DNA of 12,701 nt from Candidatus Levyibacteriota bacterium (GCA_016184205.1 JACPDD010000033.1:1-12701), one strand, 5' to 3'; shown: positions 1 through 6,481, counted from the stretch's first letter. A program made the numbers and translations. Notes: a model not told the origin generated them from the letters alone.

Positions 1-2
1 TC

Positions 3-623
3 AATATCTTCTCTTCTGACTTTAATATCCAATCTCCCTTTTTATCAGATTCCAAAGTTTTATCCGCAAGTAACCTTCCAAATGAAACTGCCGCAGTCAG
101 TATAGCCCAGGACTTCTTATCAGACTTATCTTCGATGCCTGAAGATATAGACCTTGAGAAGTCAAAGGCAACTCTGCTTTCCATAAAAAATGGATCACTT
201 GTTCCTTCAGTAAGTCTTTCCAGTACTCAAGTTATTGAAGTTTCTTTGTTCCAGAGAGATTTAAACGGCCTACCTGTTGTTTATCCCGATGCAAAAGCGT
301 CAACCATTAATGTTTTTGTTGCTGGGGGAGAAAGGGGTCCCCAAGTTGTTCAAGTAGACTTTTTTCACCAGAACATTACAAATGAAAAGGCAACATACCC
401 AATCATGACCTCTCAAGAATCTTTTGATAAATTGAAAAACGGTGAAGTTTATATTGCATCTTATGATGGACAGAGTAAAAATATATCTATAAACAAGGTT
501 TTTCTTGCTTATTATCTAGGCGGGGAGGCCCAAGAATTTGTTTTACCAGTAGTGGTATTTGCGGGCACCAATGGCTTTACGGCTTACACCACAGCGGTTA
601 AGGATGAGTGGATACAAAAGTAA
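3..623 (+). CDS. C-terminal part of a CPR-type hypothetical exported protein (partial, open to left edge)
   Basis: The frame is open from base 3, so the gene begins outside the window; the first internal ATG at 135 is not the likely start. At least 206 residues are visible. They form an alternating beta-rich extracytoplasmic-looking domain with no membrane helix in the visible part. The C-terminal block (AYYLGGEAQEFVLPVVVF, then AGTNGFTAYTTAV) resembles the end of large hypothetical proteins I associate with Microgenomates genomes, where a phrase like 'LQPIFVFEGDNGFVAYVPAV' recurs. That likeness is from memory. No catalytic motif is visible and the function is unknown. The 3' end overlaps the convergent carboxypeptidase gene by 26 bases, an example of the tight packing here. 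Confidence 0.75.
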   Translation, partial: NIFSSDFNIQSPFLSDSKVLSASNLPNETAAVSIAQDFLSDLSSMPEDIDLEKSKATLLSIKNGSLVPSVSLSSTQVIEVSLFQRDLNGLPVVYPDAKASTINVFVAGGERGPQVVQVDFFHQNITNEKATYPIMTSQESFDKLKNGEVYIASYDGQSKNISINKVFLAYYLGGEAQEFVLPVVVFAGTNGFTAYTTAVKDEWIQK

Positions 624-1575
624 CGCTTCCCGCAATCTGAGAGAGTATTTTTTCAATATCCGAAAACCTGTCTTTGCTCTTCATGACAACTAGAATTAGT
701 CTTTTGCCATTTGCTTCGCTTGATGTTATCAGGACTCCCCCTGCTTCCTGCGTATAACCTGTTTTAACTCCTGTTATTCCTTCTTTATCCAAAAGTATAT
801 CAAGATTCGGCAGGTCGTAAACATTTGCCCCAGACACATCTGTTATGGTTTTTCTTTTTGTGGCAACTATTTTTGCAACCGTTTTATTTTGAAGCGCCAA
901 GGATGCAAGCCTTGCCATTTCAAGTGGAGTTGAATAATTGTCATCGGAAAACCCTGAAGAGTCTGCAAAGTGTGTATTTTTAAGATTAAAGCTTTTTGCC
1001 TTCTCATTCATTTTTTCAACAAATGCTTCTTCTCCTCCCGGGTAATTTTGTGCAATCATTATGGCTGCATCGTTCCCTGACGGAAGAAGCATGCCATAAA
1101 GCACGTCCATAAAATATACTTTTTCCCCAACGGAAAATCCAACAACAGCTAAGTCAATATCTCCTGTATAAACTGTTAGAATATCATCCGGCTTAAAGTA
1201 ATCTAAAGCAACAAGAGCAGTCATAATTTTTGTTGTAGATGCCATAGAAAAACGGAGATTTTCATTTTTAGCGTATAAAACTGCTTTTGACTCATCGTCC
1301 ATGGCAACTGCGGCTTGGGCAGTAATATAAGGATCTAACTTGGCGGAGAGCTCAGGGTATGCGGCCAAGGAAATTTCTTTAACCGGGGAAGGCAAAATGC
1401 TATTTCCCCCGATCCAAACTTTTAGATAAACATTTGCAAGAGAAAGAAGAACCAATGCTGAGATTAAGATGCTAAAAACTACAAGGATACTATCCCACTT
1501 TAACACTGCAGGTTGAAATGAATTACTTGCTGGTATCTTAGTCCTTGGCTGGTGCTTTTTTTGAGAATCTTTCAT
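598..1575 (-). CDS. D-alanyl-D-alanine carboxypeptidase, peptidase S11 (membrane-anchored)
   Basis: A penicillin-binding DD-peptidase that trims the terminal D-Ala from peptidoglycan stem peptides outside the cytoplasmic membrane. Counting from the ATG at 1575 (325 residues), all three active-site motifs are present: SxxK as STTK (residues 113-116, within FSMASTTKI), SGN (166-168, within LPSGNDAA) and KTG (271-273, within GVKTGYTQE). A cytoplasmic basic N-terminus is followed by one hydrophobic anchor at about residues 29-51. It looks like a signal anchor with no clear cleavage site. An in-frame TTG at 1626 would add 17 residues, but these lie inside the aspS catalytic domain, so I prefer 1575. 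The gene still overlaps the aspS end by 38 bases, suggesting coupled transcription. The C-terminal beta domain of longer S11 enzymes is missing, as in many short CPR versions. Confidence 0.9.
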   Translation of the reverse strand: MKDSQKKHQPRTKIPASNSFQPAVLKWDSILVVFSILISALVLLSLANVYLKVWIGGNSILPSPVKEISLAAYPELSAKLDPYITAQAAVAMDDESKAVLYAKNENLRFSMASTTKIMTALVALDYFKPDDILTVYTGDIDLAVVGFSVGEKVYFMDVLYGMLLPSGNDAAIMIAQNYPGGEEAFVEKMNEKAKSFNLKNTHFADSSGFSDDNYSTPLEMARLASLALQNKTVAKIVATKRKTITDVSGANVYDLPNLDILLDKEGITGVKTGYTQEAGGVLITSSEANGKRLILVVMKSKDRFSDIEKILSQIAGSVTFVSTHP

Positions 1576-2569
1576 CAATTCGTTCCATGTCTCTTGGGAA
1601 AAGACTCGCCTCCCTAATGTTGGCAAGACCCAAAAGCTTCATTGTTACTCTTTCAAGGCCAAATGAAAAACCCCCTTCAGGAGGCATTCCAAATTTGAAA
1701 GCCATAAGATACATTTCAAAATCCCTAGGATTCATTCCCCTGTCTTTTATGGACTTCACAAGTTGTTCATAGTTATTAATACGGATAGAGCCGCTCATAA
1801 TTTCCGCACCCTTAAAAAGCAAGTCATAACTTAAAGAATACTCTGGATTTTCTTTATCAGGCAGTGTGTAGAACGGCTTTGCGACAGTTGGAAAATGCGT
1901 AATTGTCACAAGATCGCTTCCGTGTTTGTCTTTTGCCCATTTGCACAGGTCAATCTCATCTTGCGGGGTTAAGTCTTTATCTGCTTTTGCGTCTCTTCCA
2001 AACTCCTTCTTGATTATTTCCTGTGCTTTTCTAAGCGTAAGTCTTGGAATCTGCCCAAAGGTAGTTTTTCCAAAACCAAACTCAGTAATTTCGCTTTCAC
2101 ATTTATCCTGCGCATAGGAAAGCATAGAGACCGCCACTTTTTCAAAAATATCAAGTATCTGCGGAAGCTCCACAAACCCAATCTCCATATCCATTTGGGT
2201 AGTTTCGGATAAATGCCTTGTGGTGACCGATGGCTCTGCTCTGTAAGCGTGAGAAATGGTAAAGACTCGCTCAAAAACAGAAACCATTATTTGCTTATAA
2301 AGCTGCGGGCTTTGGGAGAGAAATGCTTCATGTTTATAATATTCAATCGGAAAAAGCTCGGCTCCGCCTTCTGTTGCACCGGAAACTATTGTGGGAACTA
2401 CAATTTCTACCGCTCCTAGTTCTTGGGCCGCTTTTCTAAATCCTTCAACAATTGCGGCCTGAACTTTAAAAATTGCAGCGACATTAGGATTTCTTAGTGT
2501 TAAGCTTCTGTGATCCAGAAGCGTAGGCAACTCAAGGTTTAGCTCGAGAGAGCTTATGTCACACGGCAA
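1538..2569 (-). CDS. aspS: Aspartyl-tRNA synthetase, catalytic part (second fragment of a broken aspS)
   Basis: Class IIb aminoacyl-tRNA synthetase core that activates aspartate and charges tRNA. Visible landmarks are motif 1 (NPNVAAIFKVQAAIVEGF), the flipping-loop signature GATEGGAELFP, SQSPQLYKQIM, motif 2 (AYRAEPSVTTRHLSE) and motif 3 (GGFSFGLERVTMKLLG followed by FPRD). There is no GAD insertion, so this is the archaeal/eukaryotic-type AspRS rather than the ~590-residue bacterial type. Some enzymes of this type also charge tRNA-Asn with Asp; whether this one does cannot be read here. The first codon is a TTG at 2569, but homology continues one frame-compatible step upstream (residues ESLPCDISS), so this is the downstream piece of one gene. 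An AGGAAAG about 8 bases before the TTG could allow independent initiation. Its 3' end overlaps the carboxypeptidase gene. Confidence 0.85.
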   Translation of the reverse strand: MPCDISSLELNLELPTLLDHRSLTLRNPNVAAIFKVQAAIVEGFRKAAQELGAVEIVVPTIVSGATEGGAELFPIEYYKHEAFLSQSPQLYKQIMVSVFERVFTISHAYRAEPSVTTRHLSETTQMDMEIGFVELPQILDIFEKVAVSMLSYAQDKCESEITEFGFGKTTFGQIPRLTLRKAQEIIKKEFGRDAKADKDLTPQDEIDLCKWAKDKHGSDLVTITHFPTVAKPFYTLPDKENPEYSLSYDLLFKGAEIMSGSIRINNYEQLVKSIKDRGMNPRDFEMYLMAFKFGMPPEGGFSFGLERVTMKLLGLANIREASLFPRDMERIDERFSKKAPAKD

Positions 2570-2811
2570 GCTCTCTGCTTTCCTGTGATTTCCACCACAT
2601 ATTCAGGTTTTAGAGCTGCAGCCTCATTGTAAGCACTCTCTGAGGCCCCAGCATTGGCTACAACCTGCACAATGCCGCTTCTGTCTATAATATCTAGGAA
2701 AATGAGTTTTCCGTGGTCACGCCTTGTTTTAACCCATCCCCTGATGGTTACCTCCTGCCCCTCCATGCCTGAAGTAGCTTCGGAAAGGGTTCTTTGAGCG
2801 TGCGTAGCCAT
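2554..2811 (-). CDS. aspS: Aspartyl-tRNA synthetase, anticodon-binding OB-fold part (first fragment of a broken aspS)
   Basis: This 85-residue ORF is the N-terminal OB-fold domain of AspRS, which recognises the tRNA anticodon. The typical string EVTIRGWVKTRRDHGKLIF is at residues 19-37, followed by LDIIDRSGIVQVV. It runs through YVVEITGK and then leaves the family pattern for seven residues (QRACRVT) before the stop. The catalytic domain resumes in another frame at about 2575. Compared with archaeal-type enzymes of about 430-440 residues, roughly 15-30 linker residues between the two domains seem to be missing, so a deletion plus frameshift explains this better than a single-base error. The start is the ATG at 2811, preceded by a good sigma-70-type promoter that would give a leaderless mRNA. 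A true two-subunit AspRS is less likely than an assembly or sequencing error or a recent pseudogene. Confidence 0.8.
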   Translation of the reverse strand: MATHAQRTLSEATSGMEGQEVTIRGWVKTRRDHGKLIFLDIIDRSGIVQVVANAGASESAYNEAAALKPEYVVEITGKQRACRVT

Positions 2812-2817
2812 ATATAG

Positions 2818-2846
2818 ATTCTACATGGCTTTTACCCCCTTGACAA
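2818..2846 (-). promoter_or_regulatory. Sigma-70-type promoter of aspS, leaderless
   Basis: On the minus strand TTGTCA (2846-2841), a 17-base spacer and TAGAAT (2823-2818) match the -35/-10 consensus at 5 of 6 positions each with ideal spacing. Only six bases separate the -10 box from the aspS ATG at 2811, so transcription would begin at or next to the start codon. No Shine-Dalgarno sequence is present. The -35 box overlaps the -35 box of the opposing promoter for the 2958 gene. Confidence 0.6.
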
Positions 2847-2868
2847 GACCTTTTTGTGGTGATATAGA
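2840..2868 (+). promoter_or_regulatory. Sigma-70-type promoter of the 2958-3347 gene
   Basis: TTGACA (2840-2845, perfect -35), exactly 17 bases, then TATAGA (2863-2868, 5 of 6 to TATAAT). Transcription should start near 2875, leaving a leader of about 83 bases before the ATG at 2958. This differs from the apparently leaderless neighbours. The leader contains a 15-codon ATG frame (2879-2926) and a hairpin (2911-2933). Confidence 0.6.
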
Positions 2869-2910
2869 TTGATAGGTTATGTATTTATTAGCAAGCAATA
2901 TCAAGCTTAA

Positions 2911-2933
2911 CTCCTTCTTTATTTAAGAAGGGG
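2911..2933 (+). promoter_or_regulatory. Leader hairpin upstream of the 2958 gene
   Basis: CTCCTTCTT (2911-2919) can pair with AAGAAGGGG (2925-2933) around the loop TATTT, giving nine pairs with one G-U. The 3' arm is the only purine-rich, Shine-Dalgarno-like stretch in the leader, but it ends about 24 bases before the ATG at 2958. No clear T-tract follows on either strand, so a classical terminator is unlikely. A structured leader or a hairpin affecting translation is possible. Confidence 0.35.
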
Positions 2934-2957
2934 GATTTTGATTCTAAGAAATGCGAT

Positions 2958-3347
2958 ATGGGGAACAAATTAGAACATCCAGCAGGACATACTTCTGATA
3001 TAACCAGGAGCACCGAGGCTGGTCCTCAGAATACACTTGATCCAAACGAGCGCGTTAACGAATTATTTTATGTTGGGCAGCAAATGGCTGTAAGAAATGG
3101 CGTCCCAATGACAGCAACACTTCATGAAACCGGGATAAAAATATCTCCCCGTGGCGGAGAAAATGTAGCTAATAGACCTCCACCATTACCTCATAAAACT
3201 GGACCAAATGGTAATGGCAATGGTACTCACCGCCCAGTAGAAACAAACTCGGCGCTTACAGAAAAACGCCGAAGACGCCAGGAAAATATGAACCTTGTCG
3301 AAGGTTTATACAAAGGTAATATGTATAGGAAAGGACGACGAAGATGA
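2958..3347 (+). CDS. Hypothetical small protein, disordered with a basic C-terminus
   Basis: 129 residues from the ATG at 2958; the frame is closed by a TAG at 2889 and no other standard start lies between. I do not recognise a family. The N-terminal third is polar. A short stretch around NERVNELFYVGQQMAVRNGV (residues 30-49) is the only part that looks helical and folded. After it come a Pro/Gly/Asn-rich linker (NRPPPLPHKTGPNGNGNG) and an Arg-rich tail with two clusters (KRRRRQ and RKGRRR at the end). Basic tails like these suggest nucleic-acid or ribosome binding, but that is inference. No signal peptide or membrane helix is present. Support for a real gene comes from the consensus promoter upstream and the clean fit between divergent aspS and convergent recJ, whose ends are 11 bases apart. 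Confidence 0.65.
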   Translation: MGNKLEHPAGHTSDITRSTEAGPQNTLDPNERVNELFYVGQQMAVRNGVPMTATLHETGIKISPRGGENVANRPPPLPHKTGPNGNGNGTHRPVETNSALTEKRRRRQENMNLVEGLYKGNMYRKGRRR

Positions 3348-3358
3348 AATTAAAATAT

Positions 3359-5083
3359 TTAATTCTTCTTTAGGTCCTTTATTTTGAGCTGGAGTCTTCT
3401 GTTTCCGTCCCAACTATCATCTTCAACCGAGTAAACAATATCTACTTTGCTTCCAATGTGAAATTGAGATGCTTTTTCTCCCATTCCAAAAGCTATTGCA
3501 TCAACTCCAACTTTTGACTTTTCACTTTTAACTTTTAACTTAATGTGTTTTCCCTCTGCTCCAACTAGCCTCATATCTTCAATAGTAACTTTTTCCGTTA
3601 AGAAAACAGGCTGCGGATTTGCCATACCAAATGGCGCTAACTTTTGTATTGCATCATATATCGATATATCAAGCATTGAAAAAGGAAGCTTAGTATCAAT
3701 TCTTAAATTTCTAACAAAATGGCTGTCACTTAGCAGGGCCTCGGCAAGCTGCTCAAGCTTCTTCTGAAGTACGGGTATTTTTTCTGTTTCAACTGTAAAC
3801 CCGGCAGCCATTGGGTGCCCGCCAACATCCACTAAAAATTCGGAAGCTTGTCTTATAAACTCAACTATGTTAAAACCTGCAACAGAACGGGCAGATGCTT
3901 TTGAATATTTTTTTCCAAGAGAAAGAACAATTGCCGGCCGGAAGAATTCTTCAACCAACCTGCCTGCGACAAGGCCTATAACTCCTGGCAGATATGTCTT
4001 ATGGGAAACATAAAGTAATTTCCGATTATACAACTTGTTGTCTTTAATATATGTTGTGGCATGAAGTATTGCCTCTTCTGTTACTAGTTGCCTTTGTCTG
4101 TTTGTGGATGAAAGTGCTAAAGCAAGGTCCGCTGCTCTTTTTTTATTTGTTGTGCAGATAAGTCGCAAACTGTCCATGGCATGCTCAAGTCTTCCCATTG
4201 CATTAAGCCTTGGCGCAATAATGTGTCCAATCTCATAAGTGCCTATGGTCTCAGGTTTGATGCCTGCTTCTTGCAAAAGAGCTATGAGCCCTGGTCTTTT
4301 CGTTTTTCTTAGCTCCTCAAGTCCAAACTTAAGAAGCGCTCTGTTCGCACCTTTTACTGGTACTATATCTGCAACAGTTGCAAGAGCAACCAGCTCTAAG
4401 TGGCTTGTCGCTTGTCGCTTGTCGCTTGTCGAATCGTTAATGTTCTCACGACATGCGAACTGCGATTTGCGAACTTCTTCTGATAGCAGGTATGCTACTC
4501 CGGCTCCACAAAGTTTTGTTGTGTGTACAATTGCCAATGCTTTTGGTCTATCCTTTCCCAAAACATGGTGGTCTGTAATTATCACATCAATTCCTTTTTT
4601 ATTAGCGAGCTCGACAGCCTTATTTGCAACAATCCCATTATCAACCGTAATAATTAATTTGAGATTTGATCTTTGACCCCGATTTAATCGGGGTTGAGAT
4701 TTGAGATTTTCGATTCCAGCAATCGAGAGGCCGTATCCTTCGCTAGTTCTGTGTGGAATATATGGCGTTACTTTTGCCCCAAGGGAATTTAGAGTTTCCC
4801 ATAAAATTGCAGTCCCGCAAATTCCGTCAACATCATAGTCTCCAAAGATGGCAATTTGCTCTTTATTTTTTATCGCTTTTCTTATTCTATAGACTGAGGC
4901 TTTCAATTGTTTTTTATCAATTCCAACACTTGCCGCAGTTACATCTTCAAGTTTTGGATTTAAAAATTCTTCAATTTCTTTTCTGGTTTTTATCTTTCTA
5001 TTGTTAAGAAGAATTTTAAGCAGCTCTTTTTGACCTTTAGCCTTTACCTTATGAAGAACTTTCCAATTTCTGTCCGCTTGCAT
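3359..5083 (-). CDS. recJ: Single-stranded-DNA-specific exonuclease RecJ
   Basis: DHH-family 5'-3' exonuclease acting on single-stranded DNA in recombination and repair in the cytoplasm. In 574 residues I see motif I DYDVDG (82-87), motif II VDNG (147-150), motif III TDHH (170-173), motif IV ATVADIVP (235-242), the SARS segment (397-400) and the DHHA1 signature GGHPMAAG (421-428), followed by a C-terminal OB-like domain. All expected metal-binding acidic and His residues are present. Three segments interrupt conserved regions and are encoded by tandem heptanucleotides: residues ~126-142, ~205-228 and ~516-525. All keep the reading frame and fall between motifs, so the enzyme is probably active. 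The ATG at 5083 is 6 bases after a TAGAAT box and lacks a Shine-Dalgarno sequence. It is divergent from the CCA enzyme gene. Confidence 0.95.
   Translation of the reverse strand: MQADRNWKVLHKVKAKGQKELLKILLNNRKIKTRKEIEEFLNPKLEDVTAASVGIDKKQLKASVYRIRKAIKNKEQIAIFGDYDVDGICGTAILWETLNSLGAKVTPYIPHRTSEGYGLSIAGIENLKSQPRLNRGQRSNLKLIITVDNGIVANKAVELANKKGIDVIITDHHVLGKDRPKALAIVHTTKLCGAGVAYLLSEEVRKSQFACRENINDSTSDKRQATSHLELVALATVADIVPVKGANRALLKFGLEELRKTKRPGLIALLQEAGIKPETIGTYEIGHIIAPRLNAMGRLEHAMDSLRLICTTNKKRAADLALALSSTNRQRQLVTEEAILHATTYIKDNKLYNRKLLYVSHKTYLPGVIGLVAGRLVEEFFRPAIVLSLGKKYSKASARSVAGFNIVEFIRQASEFLVDVGGHPMAAGFTVETEKIPVLQKKLEQLAEALLSDSHFVRNLRIDTKLPFSMLDISIYDAIQKLAPFGMANPQPVFLTEKVTIEDMRLVGAEGKHIKLKVKSEKSKVGVDAIAFGMGEKASQFHIGSKVDIVYSVEDDSWDGNRRLQLKIKDLKKN
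3510..3537 (+). repeat. Tandem heptamers ACTTTTN x4 inside recJ
   Basis: Four consecutive 7-base units, ACTTTTG, ACTTTTC, ACTTTTA, ACTTTTA, are followed by a degenerate ACTTAAT. In the recJ reading direction they encode LKVKSEKSKV in the C-terminal domain, just before the conserved-looking VDAIAFG. The unit length is not a multiple of three, so successive copies are read in different frames. Confidence 0.8.
4404..4474 (+). repeat. Two heptamer arrays inside recJ: CTTGTCG x4 and TGCGAAC-type x3
   Basis: CTTGTCG is repeated perfectly four times at 4404-4431. After a 22-base spacer come TGCGAAC, TGCGATT and TGCGAAC at 4454-4474. Together they encode about 24 residues (205-228; includes SDKRQATSH) between the GAGVAYLLSEE segment and motif IV. 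These residues have no counterpart in the compact RecJ proteins I know. Confidence 0.85.
4658..4709 (+). repeat. Heptamer-type repeat with a GC-rich palindrome inside recJ
   Basis: Units TTTGAGA, TTTGATC and TTTGACC (4658-4678) run into the palindrome CCCCGATT-T-AATCGGGG (4677-4693), then TTGAGAT twice (4694-4707). The block encodes RecJ residues ~126-142 (NLKSQPRLNRGQRSNLK) just before motif II. A hairpin in the recJ mRNA is likely. Confidence 0.8.
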
Positions 5084-5085
5084 GA

Positions 5086-5091
5086 TATAAT
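5086..5091 (+). promoter_or_regulatory. -10 box of cca, leaderless configuration
   Basis: A perfect TATAAT lies eight bases before the ATG at 5100. The -35 region, inside the recJ 5' coding end, has no strong match. The expected transcription start is at about 5098-5100. It overlaps the recJ -10 box on the other strand. Confidence 0.45.
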
Positions 5092-5095
5092 TCTA
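5090..5095 (-). promoter_or_regulatory. -10 box of recJ, leaderless configuration
   Basis: On the minus strand TAGAAT (5095-5090) lies six bases before the ATG at 5083, the same geometry as at aspS. A -35 match is weak (TTTGCA at a 15-base spacing), so this rests mainly on the -10 box. Confidence 0.35.
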
Positions 5096-5099
5096 CCAT

Positions 5100-6476
5100 A
5101 TGAACTTTTCTGCAAAGATTCCTAATTTCATAGAAGATATTTACAAAAAATTTCATGCTAAAAATTTTGAACTTTATCTTATTGGCGGTTCTGTAAGAAA
5201 TCTCCTGCTGTTTAAAAATATAAAAGATTGGGACATGACTACAAATGCGACGCCAAGGGAGATACTTAAACTTTTCAAAAACGCATTCTATGACAATCAG
5301 TTTGGAACCGTAGGCTTGCCCGTTGACAATCAAGTAGTTGAGATAACAACTTTTAGAAGCGAGTCAGAGTATAAAGACAGGCGTCACCCCAAGAAGGTTA
5401 CATGGGGAACTTCCATTGAGCAAGATTTAAAGAGACGGGATTTTACTATAAATTCAATCGCCCTCAAGCTTTCTGTGGAAAACGAGCAGCTTATTTTTGA
5501 CGAGAGTAATTTAATTGACCCTCATGGCGGAAGGAAGGATTTGGAAGCAGGGATTGTCCGCGCTGTTGGAGACCCAAAGCAAAGATTCAAAGAAGATGCG
5601 CTAAGGCTGCTACGTGCTATAAGAATTGCTACGGAGCTTAGCTTCGCCATAGATAAGGATACATGGAAAGAAATTATCGCTGATGCAAGACTAATTAGAG
5701 AGGTTTCTTGTGAACGAGTGAGAGTTGAGCTTTTGCGGATTCTTGCAAGCGAACATCCATATGAGGGAACCATGATGCTTAAAGACTGCGGGCTCCTAGA
5801 GCATATCCTCCCGGAAATTATGGAAGGGATTGGAGTTTCACAGGCAAGACCGGGAAGACATCACACAACAGATGTTTTCACTCATAATGTGCAGTCCTTA
5901 AAACACACTCCGTCAAGCGATCCTATTGTTAGACTTGCAGCGCTTTTGCATGACGTTGGAAAGCCAAAAGTTGCAGCAGCAGATAATGAGGGCTTTGTGA
6001 TATTCCATAATCATGAAATTGTAGGCGCAAGAATGGCAAGGGAAATTTGCGAAAGACTTAAGTTTTCCAAAAAGGAGAAGGAGAAGATTTATACGCTTAT
6101 AAGGTGGCATATGTTTTCGGTTGATGAACATTTAACAGACTCTGCAGTAAGAAGATTTATAAGAAGAATTGGAGTTGAAAATGTAGCGGACATGATGGAG
6201 CTTCGAGTCGGCGATAGACTTGGAGGAGGAACCCAGACTGCAGAAAGTTGGAGGCTTAAGCTCTTCAAGAAGCGGGTAGAAGAACAGCTTAAGCCTAAAC
6301 CCTTCTCAGTAGAGGATATGGCGGTTGATGGAAATGATGTTATGAGAGAGTTAAACATTAAGCCAGGTCCAAAAGTTGGAGAAATCCTAAGGAAACTTTT
6401 TGAAGAAGTAGATGAAAATCTAGCTCTAAATAATAAAGAACACTTGGAAAAACGCATCAAAGAACTAACTAGCTAA
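5100..6476 (+). CDS. cca: CCA tRNA nucleotidyltransferase (poly(A) polymerase family) with HD domain
   Basis: Adds or repairs the 3' CCA end of tRNAs from CTP and ATP. In 458 residues, the nucleotidyltransferase domain shows LIGGSVRN (27-34), the metal-binding pair in DWDMTTNATP (Asp43 and Asp45), TTFRSE and RRDFTINSIA (112-121), followed by the RNA-binding helices (RFKEDALRLLRAIRIATEL). A C-terminal HD domain carries LLHDVGKP (His284, Asp285) and FHNHEIVGARMA, typical of the long bacterial class II enzymes and often linked to phosphohydrolase activity. Whether CCA-adding alone or split A-/CC-adding activity applies cannot be decided by eye. The ATG at 5100 follows a TATAAT box by 8 bases with no Shine-Dalgarno sequence. 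metK begins 5 bases after the stop, so the two are probably cotranscribed. Confidence 0.93.
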   Translation: MNFSAKIPNFIEDIYKKFHAKNFELYLIGGSVRNLLLFKNIKDWDMTTNATPREILKLFKNAFYDNQFGTVGLPVDNQVVEITTFRSESEYKDRRHPKKVTWGTSIEQDLKRRDFTINSIALKLSVENEQLIFDESNLIDPHGGRKDLEAGIVRAVGDPKQRFKEDALRLLRAIRIATELSFAIDKDTWKEIIADARLIREVSCERVRVELLRILASEHPYEGTMMLKDCGLLEHILPEIMEGIGVSQARPGRHHTTDVFTHNVQSLKHTPSSDPIVRLAALLHDVGKPKVAAADNEGFVIFHNHEIVGARMAREICERLKFSKKEKEKIYTLIRWHMFSVDEHLTDSAVRRFIRRIGVENVADMMELRVGDRLGGGTQTAESWRLKLFKKRVEEQLKPKPFSVEDMAVDGNDVMRELNIKPGPKVGEILRKLFEEVDENLALNNKEHLEKRIKELTS

Positions 6477-6481
6477 ATTAC

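Noticed and set aside
1576..1626. TTG start at 1626 for the carboxypeptidase
   Set aside because: The extra 17 residues are read out of frame through the conserved end of AspRS (FPRD region) and add nothing typical of S11 enzymes. The ATG at 1575 leaves a normal basic N-terminus and anchor.
3348..3364. A/T-only inverted repeat AATTAAA-ATA-TTTAATT between the convergent 2958 gene and recJ
   Set aside because: It covers the recJ stop codon and contains no G or C, so the stem would be weak. It could be a poor bidirectional terminator, but such repeats are expected by chance in AT-rich gaps.
4677..4693. GC-rich palindrome read as a transcription terminator
   Set aside because: It lies inside the intact recJ reading frame and is not followed by a T-tract on either strand. 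The repeat-element explanation fits the flanking heptamers better.
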